A DNA stretch of 64,000 nucleotides from Lepiota brunneoincarnata (Eukaryota; Basidiomycota; Agaricomycetes; Agaricales; Agaricaceae), in NCBI GenBank assembly GCA_023014365.1, contig JAEBUN010000003.1, positions 62,001-126,000 on the forward strand, written 5' to 3'. The notes beneath the pieces are model-generated. The model was given only the letters and a program-made list of their open reading frames with translations, ran no database searches and was not told where the DNA came from. Below, one piece after another: positions 10,337-19,762 of this stretch (position 1 is its first letter; each line of letters starts with the position of its first letter). A program made the translations under genes and the position numbers.

Positions 10337-10346
10337 ATCCTATTCT
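10337..10346 (-). promoter_or_regulatory. Ty3-2 primer-binding site, self-primer type
   Basis: Two bases inside the 5' LTR, the element strand reads AGAATAGGAT. The same 10-mer is on the + strand of the LTR at 10480-10489, so the RNA carries the complement. The complement begins about 33 nt after a minus-strand TATA-like box (10516-10523). Confidence 0.6.
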
Positions 10347-10348
10347 TC

Positions 10349-10830
10349 TGTTAGGGCAACCTGGGGGCCCAAGCAGCTCAGGGGGACTGAGGGGAGCAGA
10401 GGCGAACCTGCAGGGGGATCCTAAGTGTCATTGACCAGGTATGTACATATGGAGGGCTTACCTGCAGGGGAATCCTAAGAGAATAGGATGAAGAGACCCC
10501 TGCAGGCGAAAACTGTGTATATACATGACTTATATAAGCAACATTAATGAATAGGGGGGTGAAGCAAACTGTCCCAACACTGCTAATGTAGGAATAAGGA
10601 AGGATGAAAGGAGGGAGTGAATATGGTGACAAGGGAGTGTCTGGAGGGGGAGAGGGAGGGCTTGTGAGGACCTTCATGGGGTGCTTGGGTTGTTCTGGGT
10701 ATCCTGGGGCTTCTGGCGTTTGAAGGGGGGAAGGTATAGTGTGCTGGAGGGTAAGGGGATGCTTTGAGGGGTTTTGGGGGTGTGGGATATGTTAGGAGTG
10801 TCTTTGAGGCCTCTAAGGTGTCCCCTTACA
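10349..10830 (-). repeat. Ty3-2 5' LTR
   Basis: 482 bp. Against the 3' LTR I count differences of CCGG/CTGG, TGAA/CGAA, one extra G, C/G in GGTTTT(C/G)GGGG, and CTGAGG/CTAAGG. Two of the four substitutions are CpG transitions. Minus-strand TATA boxes lie at about 10516-10536. Confidence 0.95.
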
Positions 10831-11400
10831 GGACCTGGCAAGAGAAGCAGGAATGGAGATAACTCTGGAGGATATTCTGGAATACCCCAAGGATGAAGAA
10901 GATAGCCATGGATCAACCGATCCAACCTCTGATATGGATGGAAGCACCAAGAGACTGGAGAGCAAGAATGGAGAATATTCCATGGAGATAGAATTGGGAG
11001 AAGGAAACTATGAGTCAGAGAAAAGCGATGGAACATCGCACAGCAGTGAGAATGAGGACACTGACTCATTGTAATATAAATAACAATAGGATGCCATCAG
11101 CCAGGATGTGCATCATGGTCAAGACTGCGGACGACAAGTAGAACAGCCCAACTACCTATAATGAGTATATAGTGTCTCATAGGTATATAAGGCCTGTACA
11201 AGTAGAGATTAAAGCCTTAAGCTTTAATCTTGTTAACAGCAGTTGTTAACTCTCTCTGCCTTAACTTGGCGTGTTCCCTCGTTATCTCATTAAGCACAAT
11301 CCACTAAGCTCTACAAGGCCAACCATCTCGGACACCTTGTAGAGTGATTGAAGGCCGTCTCCAGTTATCCTCAGATACAGAAGGAGCACGGATCATAACA
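10831..11400 (+). repeat. LTR family B, copy 2, right piece
   Basis: Continues the LTR begun at 4482: remaining acidic ORF codons (to TAA at 11072-11074), TATA box near 11187, the 23-bp palindrome GATTAAAGC...GCTTTAATC, and the TCATAACA end at 11393-11400. The outer flanks (ACTTC left, CACCA right) do not match, so this is not a simple solo LTR; a rearrangement has occurred here. Confidence 0.85.
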
Positions 11401-11448
11401 CACCACCCGAATATCAACTTGGTTCTGGTGCATTATCCTCCCCCAACA
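11401..11448 (+). repeat. Family C 5' LTR remnant
   Basis: 48 bp matching the last 48 bp of 19763-20396 (shared ATATCAACTTGGTTCTGGTG), ending CCCCAACA. The upstream part of this LTR is absent. Confidence 0.8.
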
Positions 11449-11450
11449 GA

Positions 11451-11460
11451 ATATTCAGGT
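11451..11460 (+). promoter_or_regulatory. Family C primer-binding site, self-primer type
   Basis: Two bases after the 5' LTR the sequence is ATATTCAGGT, the exact reverse complement of ACCTGAATAT at 20353-20362 in the 3' LTR. That site begins 34 nt after a TATATATATA box (20319-20328). In the 5' LTR remnant one base differs (CCCGAATAT). Confidence 0.6.
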
Positions 11461-11529
11461 CTCTACGTGGACTCACCACTCTAGCCCTCTGCACCCTACC
11501 TACCCTGTTCACAGCTCTATTGCCAGTAT

Positions 11530-12294
11530 TGTCATATCCATGCCAACTATAAGTCTAATCACTTAAACTTCGGCTTCTCGACTCCACGTGTGTTCCACAC
11601 AACAACCCTCTGCCCTCCGACTCGGCCCCGACTCACTCCGACCGCAACCCACTGCCCCGATCACGCAACCACCTCCACACGTGCCGTGGTCACCTGAACC
11701 TCGCTGTCTCTATTTCCCCGTCTCCATTTTCCGTCCGTAGTCAAGATACGTTACCAGTCTCCATACCCGTACCGGTCTCCATTTCGTTTGTAATCCGTTT
11801 GTAACCATATGGGTCTCCGCTTCACTCCGCACGTAGTCAGTACGAGTCATAGTTCGTAAGGCCAGTAGTATATATACCGTAGGTACTTGGCTTGTACTCC
11901 TCAGTCTGATAATCGAATCGAGCAGCGGACCAGCTCCCTGTTCCATATCCTCTCCTCTCTTCTGCCTCGCTCCGCTTCGGCTCCGACTTCCTGAAATACG
12001 GACTAGGACAGTAGGAGGGCACAGCACATAAGCTGAGGCCGCAAGTCCAACCCCCCGCCCGACGTACTCCGCCTCGGTCCCGAAGTCTACGTACTGACTT
12101 CGCCCTATCCCCCGGTTACCTTATACCAAGGATACCACCCCGACCCTCCGCTTCGGTCCCGACCCTCCGCTTCGGTCCCGACCCTCCGCTTCGGTCCCGA
12201 CCCTCCGCTTCGGTCCCGACCCTCCGCTTCGGTCCCGACCCTCCGCTTCGGTCCCGACCCTCCGCTTCGGTCCCGACCCGCACCGGCTCTAACA
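11530..12294 (+). repeat. Ty3-3 5' LTR
   Basis: 765 bp, TGTCATATCC...CTCTAACA. TATATATA at 11869-11876; the self-primer complement TCAGTCTGATAAT at 11901-11913, 32 nt from the TATA start. It carries seven copies of a 19-bp repeat near its end, against one in the 3' LTR. Confidence 0.95.
12142..12274 (+). repeat. 19-bp minisatellite in Ty3-3 5' LTR, 7 copies
   Basis: Seven perfect tandem units of GACCCTCCGCTTCGGTCCC. The 3' LTR (near 18566-18584) has a single unit. Reverse transcription makes both LTRs identical at insertion, so the array expanded in the 5' LTR or contracted in the 3' LTR since then. The length difference (6 x 19 = 114 bp) equals the total LTR length difference. Confidence 0.97.
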
Positions 12295-12296
12295 GT

Positions 12297-12309
12297 ATTA
12301 TCAGACTGA
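12297..12309 (+). promoter_or_regulatory. Ty3-3 primer-binding site, self-primer type
   Basis: Two bases after the 5' LTR: ATTATCAGACTGA, exact 13-nt reverse complement of 11901-11913 in the LTR, which lies at the predicted RNA 5' end. This is the longest self-complementarity of the four families. Confidence 0.7.
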
Positions 12310-12347
12310 AACTCCTCCTGTCCACCACACTCTGAATTTTTCTAACC

Positions 12348-13748
12348 ATGGTCTCTCGAACAGTTACCCGTACTCGCACTCTGGTAACTCCAGCCGCTCG
12401 CCGTAGCAAACGCATCACTCGACAACCTCCTTCCGAGGAACTGCAACCCGACTCCCCGAGGGCTTCTCGCTCTCACCAACAATCGATCGCACCCTCGACC
12501 CCAGACCGGTTCTCTGAAGATATACAACCTTCAGTATTCCGGACTCCCAACGGCCCCGACGACGGCCCCGACCCCAATCCTGATCCCAGCGACCCTGGTG
12601 ATCCCGATGACTATCCTGACAACGGGGACGGGCCCCCGGGCGATGACGAACCATCAGACAACGGCGACAACAACAACAACATTCCACCTGGCAACACCCG
12701 AGACAACCATGATAGACTCATACTCCGAGTTTTCCAACGCATAGCCGATCAAATGGACGGCCGTGGGAACTCTCAAGCCCCACAGCCTCCTCGAACTCCC
12801 CGTACCAAAGCTCGCGAACCTGACATCTTTACAGGTTCCGACCCCGCCAAACTCAAACCCTTCCTCTTCCAATGCCGACTCTATTTCCGTACCAACCCAG
12901 CCCAGTTTGCTATCCCCGCCACCAAGGTCAACTTCGCGTTGACATACCTCACAGGCGTGGCACAGCAACACTTCGAAATCGGCCTCGATGAGGCCGACAA
13001 CCACGGAATAATGCACAACTGGATCGAGGACTGGGACCAGTTCACCCTGGAGCTGCAGACCAATTTCGGTCCTGCGGATCCGACCGGAGAAGCTGCTGAG
13101 CAGCTCGACTCCCTCCGAATGCGCTACGACGAGAAGATCGCCGTCTACAACGTCGACTTTCTCCGCCTAGCTGGCCAACTCCGCTGGGGTGACGAAGTAT
13201 TTTGTCACCGCTACTACAAAGGCCTCCCCGACCGCATCCAGGACATTCTGTCCAATCGGCCCGACGGCAAGCCCGACACCTTCATCGAAATGCGAGCAGC
13301 AGCGATGAAGATCGACGCTCGTTACTGGGAACGCCAACGCGAGAAGGCCCGCGCCAAATCCGTTTTGGACCTGACCGCCTCTAGGAAACCTGGAGGTAAC
13401 CCATCCCCTTCCACCTCGACCAACCCGCAACCTGCCGCCAAGCCTGCCAATAATAACAGAGGCAGCACGCCCAACACCAGCCTCAAGGGCAATCCGCCCA
13501 ACCCGTCCGCCGGTCAGAAATCGGCCCCGCCCAAATCCGACCTTACTAGTAAGCTGGGTAAGGACGGTAAATTAACCCCCGAGGAACGTCAACGACGTTT
13601 CGACAATAACCTCTGCCTTGTCTGCGCAGATCCCAATCACAGGGCTGCTAACTGCGACAAGAAAAAATTCCCTGATGCCAAGGCTAAAGGCCGACAGGCT
13701 CAGCTCCCCGAGACAGACGCGCCGGCTCTCCCAAGCTCGGAAAAATAG
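12348..13748 (+). CDS. gag: Ty3-3 Gag
   Basis: 466 residues, intact. Basic/Ser-rich N-terminus, acidic Asp/Pro/Asn-rich segment (residues 65-120), capsid-like region (FLFQCRLYFRTNPAQF near residue 163; WDQFTLELQTNFG) and one CCHC knuckle CLVCADPNHRAANC near residue 424. ATG at 12348 is the first in frame, 54 bp after the LTR. It ends at TAG 13746-13748 within GGAAAAATAG; pol is open in the -1 frame across this A-rich site. Confidence 0.94.
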   Translation: MVSRTVTRTRTLVTPAARRSKRITRQPPSEELQPDSPRASRSHQQSIAPSTPDRFSEDIQPSVFRTPNGPDDGPDPNPDPSDPGDPDDYPDNGDGPPGDDEPSDNGDNNNNIPPGNTRDNHDRLILRVFQRIADQMDGRGNSQAPQPPRTPRTKAREPDIFTGSDPAKLKPFLFQCRLYFRTNPAQFAIPATKVNFALTYLTGVAQQHFEIGLDEADNHGIMHNWIEDWDQFTLELQTNFGPADPTGEAAEQLDSLRMRYDEKIAVYNVDFLRLAGQLRWGDEVFCHRYYKGLPDRIQDILSNRPDGKPDTFIEMRAAAMKIDARYWERQREKARAKSVLDLTASRKPGGNPSPSTSTNPQPAAKPANNNRGSTPNTSLKGNPPNPSAGQKSAPPKSDLTSKLGKDGKLTPEERQRRFDNNLCLVCADPNHRAANCDKKKFPDAKAKGRQAQLPETDAPALPSSEK

Positions 13749-16700
13749 TCGGCGGTCCTCAGGCCTCTGCACAGACTGAGGATCGCATTGAACTCTGCTG
13801 TGCTCCAGAGAGTTTCCGTCTCAATGCGTCCGCTCTTTCCGACCCGAACTCCTTTCATATCACATTAACTTCTCCTTTAATTACTTCTGTATCTTCTGTC
13901 TCCGCTTCCGTACTCTCCGCTTCGGACCCGATTTCTACAACGGACAATGTAGTTAGTTCTGATTTCCCTTCTCTTTCTCCTTTCAAAGCCCTTGTTGATA
14001 GTGGCTCTACTCACTGTTTTGTGGACTCATCTTTTGTTCGTTCTCATAGTATTCCAACCTCGTCCATTCCGGCTATTGAACTTCGGTTATTTGATGGGAC
14101 CTCAAATGCCTACATTACGGAGCTTGCGCAACTGCCTGTATCTTTCCCCTCTGGTGAATCTATCATTTTGGACACTTATGTCACCCGGCTCGACTCTTCC
14201 TGTTCTGTGGTCTTAGGACACAACTGGCTCACCCGCTACAATCCGTTGATTGACTGGGCTTTGGGCAGTATTACTTTCCGGCCATCCCTACTCGAGAATC
14301 CTGCTTCCGTCTCTACCTGCGTCGCACCCGCATTGGCTCCGCCTATGGCCGCCCCTGACTCTCCTGACCTAGGTTCACCACCCCTGTCCGGGACCTCGTC
14401 CCAATCTGTCCCCCTTGCGAAACCGCACATCTCCTTGATAAACGCTCCTGCCTTTATCCGCGCTGCCAAGCTCCCTGGCTCCCAACAATTCCGAATCAAT
14501 CTTTCCGCCGCCTCCGCATCGGCCGCGTCCTCTTCTGTCTCCGAGGAACCGCCTGACCTCTCGTCCATCCCCGAGGAATACCACGAGTTCGCTGACGTTT
14601 TCAGTAAATCGCGTGCTGACACACTTGCTCCACACCGCCCTTACGACCTCCAGATTAACCTAGAGGATGGCGGTCAGCCTCCGGTCGGTACCATTTACTC
14701 CCTTTCACAATCGGAGCTTGGAGCTCTACGTGATTTTATTGACGAACATTTATCTATTGGTTTCATCCGCCCCTCCACTTCCCCTCATGGAGCCCCGGTC
14801 CTCTTCGTCAAGAAAAAGGACGGCTCCCTCCGCTTATGCGTTGATTTTAGAGGTCTCAACCGTATTACCAAGAAGGACCGCTATCCCCTTCCGCTCATCT
14901 CCGACCTCTTAGACTCCCCTCGCAAAGCTCGCGTATATACCAAGATCGACCTCCGCCACGCCTACCATCTTGTCCGCGTTGCTGACGGCGACGAATGGAA
15001 GACCGCCTTTCGGACCCGCTACGGCTCCTTCGAATGGATGGTTATGCCTTTCGGCCTCACCAATGCCCCCGCCACCTTCCAGCGGTTCATGAACGATATA
15101 TTCAAGGACATGCTCGACGTCTGCGTTACTATCTACCTTGACGACATTCTGATATACTCCGACAACCATAGTATCCATCGTGACCAAGTCAAGGAGGTCC
15201 TCAAGCGGCTCCGCCAACACGGTCTATACGCCCGCCCTGACAAATGCCAGTTCCACTCTGACACAGTGGAATATCTCGGCTACATTCTCTCCCCCGACGG
15301 CCTCCGAATGGACCAATCTAAAGTCAAGACCATCCAGGAGTGGCCTGAGCCTAAGAAAGTCAAGGACATCCAGTCCTTCTTAGGATTCACCAATTTCTAC
15401 CGTCGCTTCATTCACGGATACTCTGACATCGTCGTTCCACTCACTCGCCTCACCCGCAAAGACGTGAAGTGGAATTTTACTGATGATTGTCGCGAGGCCT
15501 TTAACTCCCTGAAGGAAGCATTTATCTCCGCCCCCGTCCTCACTCCTTGGGTCCCCGACGCTCAGATCATTGTCGAGACCGACGCCTCCGACTACGCCCT
15601 TGCGGCAATCCTCTCTATCGTCACCGACGATGGGGAGGTCCATCCCGTTGCATTCCATTCCCGCACCTTTAACACGGCCGAACTCAACTATGACACTCAC
15701 GACAAGGAACTCCTGGCGATATTCGAAGCCTTTCGCATCTGGCGGCACTATCTCGAAGGTGCCCCCCTTGCTGTTGATGTGGTCACTGACCACAAGAACC
15801 TCGAATACTTCTGCACCACCAAGATCCTGTCCCGCCGCCAAGCTCGTTGGTCCGAGTTCCTATCCCAATTCCACCTCGTCATCCGTTTCCGACCCGGCCG
15901 CCTCGGCACCAAGCCTGACGCCCTAACTAGACGATGGGACGTCTACCCTAAAGGGGGGAATAGCGACTATGCATCAGTCAACCCGCACAACTTCCGGCCT
16001 GTGTTCACTCACGAACAGCTCGCGGCCTCCGTCCGTGCCACCACTCTTTACGCCCCTTCCCTTCGCGCAGCTGTAGTCATGGACCTCGATCAGCTACACC
16101 GCGATATTCTCGCCGCCCTACCAGCGGATCCGACCGCTTCCGCCCATCTTGCCAGCCCAGAAGGCCGTTGGTCAGTTAATGATAAAGGTTTCCTCCTCTT
16201 AGACGACAGAATCTACGTCCCTGACGCCGACAATCTCCGACTTCGGGTCCTCCAGTACAAGCATGATCACGTCCTAGCCGGCCACTTCGGTCAGAATAAA
16301 ACGCTGGAACTCATCCGGCGCGAATACACCTGGCCTAGCGTCCGCACCTTCGTCAAGGATTTCTGTAAGTCTTGCGTCACCTGTATGAGGTCTAAACCCC
16401 AGCGCCATCGCCCCTACGGTCTCCTTAAGCAACTCCCCATCCCCGAACGCCCTTGGAATTCAATCTCCATGGACTTCATCGAAAAACTTCCCGCCTCCTC
16501 CGGCTATGACGCCATCCTGGTAATCGTTGACAGACTCACCAAGCAATCCCTCTTCATCCCGACTTATGATACCGTCACCTCCTCCGACCTCGCCCGCCTA
16601 TTCGTCCTCCACGTCTTCTCCAAGCACGGCGTACCCGAACATGTTACCTCCGACCGCGGCTCCGAATTCGTCTCCCACTTCTTCCGCTCATTGGGACAAG

Positions 16701-17548
16701 CCCTTGACATGAAGCTACATTTCACCTCGGGCTACCATCCAGAAGGCGACGGACAAACGGAACGCACCAACCAGACCCTCGAACAATACCTTCGGGTCTA
16801 TTGTAACTACCAACAGGACAATTGGTCCGAATTACTACCCCTAGCTGAGTTTGCTTACAACAACGCTCCTAGTGCCACCACCGGTATCTCCCCATTCTTC
16901 GCTAATAAAGGATACCATCCGAACATCACAGTTCATCCTGAACGCGATCTTGCCTCCGCCCGGGCCCGCCATTTTGCTGTTGATCTCGACGACCTACATA
17001 CCACCCTGAAGTCCGAAATAGCGCTAGCCCAGCAACGTTATCAGACCTCCGCCGACGCCCGCCGACTCCCCGCCCCGGACTTCAAGGTTGGACAAAAGGT
17101 ATTCGTGAAAGCCCAATTCTTCCGCACCACCCGTCCCTCCAAAAAACTCTCCGAAAAGTACCTTGGGCCTTATGAGATCATTGCACAAGCAGGTACCCAT
17201 TCCTTTACACTCCGACTTCCTGACTCCATGCGTGGAGTACACCCTGTCTTCCATGTTTCCATGCTCGAACCGGCTACGCCTAACACCATACCCGCCCGAT
17301 CGGACCCGCCACCCGCGCCAGTTTCTATTGACGGTGAACCAGAATACGAGATTGCCCGTATCGTCGACTCAAAGATCGATCGGCGCCGCGCATGCAAGCT
17401 CCTCTATAAAGTCATCTGGTTAGGTTATGAAGACACCGAAGAAGAGTCTTCGTGGTTACCGGCTACCGAGCTTGAACATGCCATAGATTTAGTAGAGGCC
17501 TTCCATTCCTCTTACCCCGCTAAGCCTGGCCCCCTCCATTTACTCTGA
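13742..17548 (+). CDS. pol: Ty3-3 Pol: PR-RT-RH-IN-chromodomain, intact
   Basis: Open from the gag end in the -1 frame; the first ATG (14021) lies after the protease active site, so expression by -1 frameshift as Gag-Pol is inferred. Protease ALVDSGSTHCFVD (13987-14025), RT with YLDDILIY (about 15133-15156), RNase H with DASDYALAAIL (about 15580), integrase HHCC (HDHVLAGHFGQ; CKSCVTCMRSK), DDE core (SMDFIEKL; SDRGSEFVSHF; HPEGDGQTERTNQTL) and a C-terminal chromodomain (YKVIWLGYEDTEEESSW, about 17400-17460). Chromodomains steer integration to heterochromatin marks in related elements. All catalytic residues I can check are present. Confidence 0.96.
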   Translation, partial: KIVGGPQASAQTEDRIELCCAPESFRLNASALSDPNSFHITLTSPLITSVSSVSASVLSASDPISTTDNVVSSDFPSLSPFKALVDSGSTHCFVDSSFVRSHSIPTSSIPAIELRLFDGTSNAYITELAQLPVSFPSGESIILDTYVTRLDSSCSVVLGHNWLTRYNPLIDWALGSITFRPSLLENPASVSTCVAPALAPPMAAPDSPDLGSPPLSGTSSQSVPLAKPHISLINAPAFIRAAKLPGSQQFRINLSAASASAASSSVSEEPPDLSSIPEEYHEFADVFSKSRADTLAPHRPYDLQINLEDGGQPPVGTIYSLSQSELGALRDFIDEHLSIGFIRPSTSPHGAPVLFVKKKDGSLRLCVDFRGLNRITKKDRYPLPLISDLLDSPRKARVYTKIDLRHAYHLVRVADGDEWKTAFRTRYGSFEWMVMPFGLTNAPATFQRFMNDIFKDMLDVCVTIYLDDILIYSDNHSIHRDQVKEVLKRLRQHGLYARPDKCQFHSDTVEYLGYILSPDGLRMDQSKVKTIQEWPEPKKVKDIQSFLGFTNFYRRFIHGYSDIVVPLTRLTRKDVKWNFTDDCREAFNSLKEAFISAPVLTPWVPDAQIIVETDASDYALAAILSIVTDDGEVHPVAFHSRTFNTAELNYDTHDKELLAIFEAFRIWRHYLEGAPLAVDVVTDHKNLEYFCTTKILSRRQARWSEFLSQFHLVIRFRPGRLGTKPDALTRRWDVYPKGGNSDYASVNPHNFRPVFTHEQLAASVRATTLYAPSLRAAVVMDLDQLHRDILAALPADPTASAHLASPEGRWSVNDKGFLLLDDRIYVPDADNLRLRVLQYKHDHVLAGHFGQNKTLELIRREYTWPSVRTFVKDFCKSCVTCMRSKPQRHRPYGLLKQLPIPERPWNSISMDFIEKLPASSGYDAILVIVDRLTKQSLFIPTYDTVTSSDLARLFVLHVFSKHGVPEHVTSDRGSEFVSHFFRSLGQALDMKLHFTSGYHPEGDGQTERTNQTLEQYLRVYCNYQQDNWSELLPLAEFAYNNAPSATTGISPFFANKGYHPNITVHPERDLASARARHFAVDLDDLHTTLKSEIALAQQRYQTSADARRLPAPDFKVGQKVFVKAQFFRTTRPSKKLSEKYLGPYEIIAQAGTHSFTLRLPDSMRGVHPVFHVSMLEPATPNTIPARSDPPPAPVSIDGEPEYEIARIVDSKIDRRRACKLLYKVIWLGYEDTEEESSWLPATELEHAIDLVEAFHSSYPAKPGPLHLL

Positions 17549-17956
17549 GTTTTCCACTGATCACCCACCACACCAAAAAAAAAAAAAAAATTTATTGGAC
17601 AAGTACAACTACCTGTCCGTATCGTTCCCAGAGGTGCGGGGCGGCGCCGCCGCATCCTCCATCATACCTCACACCTCCTCTTCCGAAACGCCTCCGATGC
17701 TCTCCGACTCCTCCGACTCCTCCGTCTCCTCCGTCTCCGTAATACCCCTACTCGACCAGTTACCATCCAGTAACTGCGCCTTGCGCTCCGCCGCGGTTGG
17801 TTGTCGAGACGATTGGCTGCTCATGGTGGTAGGAGGTCAAGTTGTGTATTTCCGGACCGAACCAGTTCGCCGGTTTTTATACTCGGGCGGATGTCTTCCG
17901 ATGGACCCGGTCTGGACCGCCTAGGGCCTCGAGGCTCGGCCCTAAAGGGGGGGCAC
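17549..17956 (+). other. Ty3-3 3' untranslated region and PPT
   Basis: Contains an A15 run (17576-17590), a 109-codon ORF (17595-17924) with no recognised motif, and a purine tract AAAGGGGGGGCAC (17944-17956) directly before the 3' LTR that should be the PPT. Confidence 0.6.
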
Positions 17957-18607
17957 TGTCATATCCATGCCAACTATAAGTCTAATCACTTAAACTTCGG
18001 CTTCTCGACTCCACGTGTGTTCCACACAACAACCCTCTGCCCTCCGACTCGGCCCCGACTCACTCCGACCGCAACCCACTGCCCCGATCACGCGACCACC
18101 TCCACACGTGCCGTGGTCACCTGAACCTCGCTGTCTCTATTTCCCCGTCTCCATTTTCCGTCCGTAGTCAAGATACGTTACCAGTCTCCATACCCGTACC
18201 GGTCTCCATTTCGTTTGTAATCCGTTTGTAACCATATGGGTCTCCGCTTCACTCCGCACGTAGTCAGTACGAGTCATAGTTCGTAAGGCCAGTAGTATAT
18301 ATACCGTAGGTACTTGGCTTGTACTCCTCAGTCTGATAATCAAATCGAGCAGCGGACCAGCTCCCTGTTCCATATCCTCTCCTCTCTTCTGCCTCGCTCC
18401 GCTTCGGCTCCGACTTCCTGAAATACGGACTAGGACAGTAGGAGGGCACAGCACATAAGCTGAGGCCGCAAGTCCAACCCCCCGCCCGACGTACTCCGCC
18501 TCGGTCCCGAAGTCTACGTACTGACTTCGCCCTATCCCCCGGTTACCTTATACCAAGGATACCACCCCGACCCTCCGCTTCGGTCCCGACCCGCACCGGC
18601 TCTAACA
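17957..18607 (+). repeat. Ty3-3 3' LTR
   Basis: 651 bp, same as the 5' LTR apart from two CpG transitions (CGCGACC versus CGCAACC; AATCAAATCG versus AATCGAATCG) and a single 19-bp repeat unit. Supplies the polyadenylation region of the element RNA. Confidence 0.95.
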
Positions 18608-18736
18608 AGTATGCCCCACTGAAAGTCCTCAGGCAAACAGAAAGCGACTGTGCTCGCCCTACCAACAACAGCCCCTGCTTTGGCAGGATCCTCACATTCA
18701 GATGAGGATACTCAGGCCTTATTGGCCTAGATCAGC

Positions 18737-19714
18737 TTGCTCTCATCCCACCTACACACCCTCAAGGATCGCACCTCGATGGCTGCTGCTGGTCCTTCCC
18801 CAGCCATCATTCAGGTGGCCACTACCCAAAAGGGCCACTCACAGATTTCCGCAGACATCCCATGCACTCCTAACCACCTAGGCTCCACTCGCCCCACAGT
18901 GAAAGGCACCTCTACTGCCCTCCTGCTCTTGGCTCACTACCTGCAGGATGACCAGGCTGATCACTATCAGACCACTCTCATCATTGCCAATGGCTTGAGT
19001 GGTCATGTGATTGGTCACAGCGGCTGCAGCCTTAAACAGGTTGCAGACATCAGCAGCGCTCACCTCTGGGTCTATTCAGTGGCCATGGATGGTGCTAACA
19101 AGTGTCATGTCTCTATCAGGGGGACCGAGCAGCAACTCAGTGATGCCCTTGTGGTATTAGGTAAGCGGATTGCGTGCAAGTGCATCCATCTTCCCAAAAT
19201 GAAGGAGAAGACAATGGCAGCTTCCGGCCCTGCCCCAGTGGCCCCCAGACCATCTGCTCCGGCCTGTGTGGACCCTGCTGCCCCCAGCTCTGCTACCCCA
19301 GTCCCCGACTGGGTGCATCCAGGCACACGGTCCTCCTTGCAGGCCTCCTCTGTCACACCCACTCCCCCTCACATCTCTACCCCAGCCGGCATTCTGTCGA
19401 CAACTATGTGTACAGCCACATCTACTCCCACCCCTACCTGTTCACCTGCAGTTTCTCAGCAACTGTTGCGTAGCTTGCCTATGCCCATCTCTACCCCCTC
19501 TGGCACATCTACTCCCAGAGTCCCATCAGTCCAGATGGGAAGCACCACTTCTACTCCTGCCTTGACCCCAATGGAGGTCAACAGTGTCCTCTCAACCTGG
19601 GGCCAGGGACTTATGCCCAACACCTACCCCAACTGCCTCAATTTCACCCGTTCCCTTCTGGCAGATGGGCTTATCATTCGGCTTGCAGATGGCTGCTGGG
19701 CTTGCACTACTTAG
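18737..19714 (+). CDS. KH-domain protein encoded by family C LTR element
   Basis: 325 residues from the first ATG (a second ATG at 18779 gives 311). Residues about 80-145 form a KH fold: TTLIIANGLSGHVIGHSG with the GxxG loop (GHSG), then LKQVADIS and a C-terminal strand/helix HVSIRGTEQQLSDALVVLGKR. KH domains bind single-stranded RNA or DNA. The remainder is Pro/Ser/Thr-rich and low complexity. It ends 48 bp before the 3' LTR, with the PPT between. No RT or integrase accompanies it. It may be a nucleic-acid-binding Gag substitute or an accessory ORF kept from a larger parent. No internal stop is seen. Confidence 0.7.
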   Translation: MLSSHLHTLKDRTSMAAAGPSPAIIQVATTQKGHSQISADIPCTPNHLGSTRPTVKGTSTALLLLAHYLQDDQADHYQTTLIIANGLSGHVIGHSGCSLKQVADISSAHLWVYSVAMDGANKCHVSIRGTEQQLSDALVVLGKRIACKCIHLPKMKEKTMAASGPAPVAPRPSAPACVDPAAPSSATPVPDWVHPGTRSSLQASSVTPTPPHISTPAGILSTTMCTATSTPTPTCSPAVSQQLLRSLPMPISTPSGTSTPRVPSVQMGSTTSTPALTPMEVNSVLSTWGQGLMPNTYPNCLNFTRSLLADGLIIRLADGCWACTT

Positions 19715-19762
19715 GATGAAGGAACCAAGTCACTGGGTTGTCAACTCTTAAGAGGGGGCTGG

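Larger units (their letters stand above)
4619..10830 (-). mobile_element. Ty3-2: complete-length chromovirus with eight in-frame TGA codons
   Basis: 6212 bp with perfect 5-bp duplication GGACC (4614-4618, 10831-10835). 3' LTR 4619-5099, PPT 5100-5113, pol, gag, primer site 10337-10346, 5' LTR 10349-10830. By eye the LTRs differ by four substitutions and one indel, so insertion was recent. Gag and pol each keep one frame over more than 5 kb with no frameshift, TAA or TAG. They are broken only by TGA, each where related elements have arginine. A chromodomain at the pol end places it among chromoviruses. Confidence 0.95.
11530..18607 (+). mobile_element. Ty3-3: structurally intact chromodomain Ty3/gypsy element
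   Basis: 7078 bp with perfect duplication AGTAT (11525-11529, 18608-18612). LTRs 11530-12294 and 17957-18607 differ by eye at two bases (both CpG transitions) plus a 114-bp minisatellite length difference. Primer site 12297-12309, gag 12348-13748, pol in the -1 frame to 17548, PPT at about 17943-17956. No disabling lesion is visible, so it may be active or very recently active. It inserted in the internal region of the family C element. Unlike Ty3-2 it stays rich in CpG. Confidence 0.96.

Noticed and set aside
12142..12274. CRISPR-like array
   Set aside because: Units are 19 bp, head to tail, with no spacers, and lie inside a eukaryotic LTR.
17595..17924. Third (env-like) gene of Ty3-3
   Set aside because: 109 codons, Ser-rich, no signal peptide or membrane segment that I can recognise; kept only as part of the 3' untranslated region.
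19105..19565. Additional ORFs overlapping the KH gene
   Set aside because: Shadow frames of a GC-rich coding region without their own motifs.
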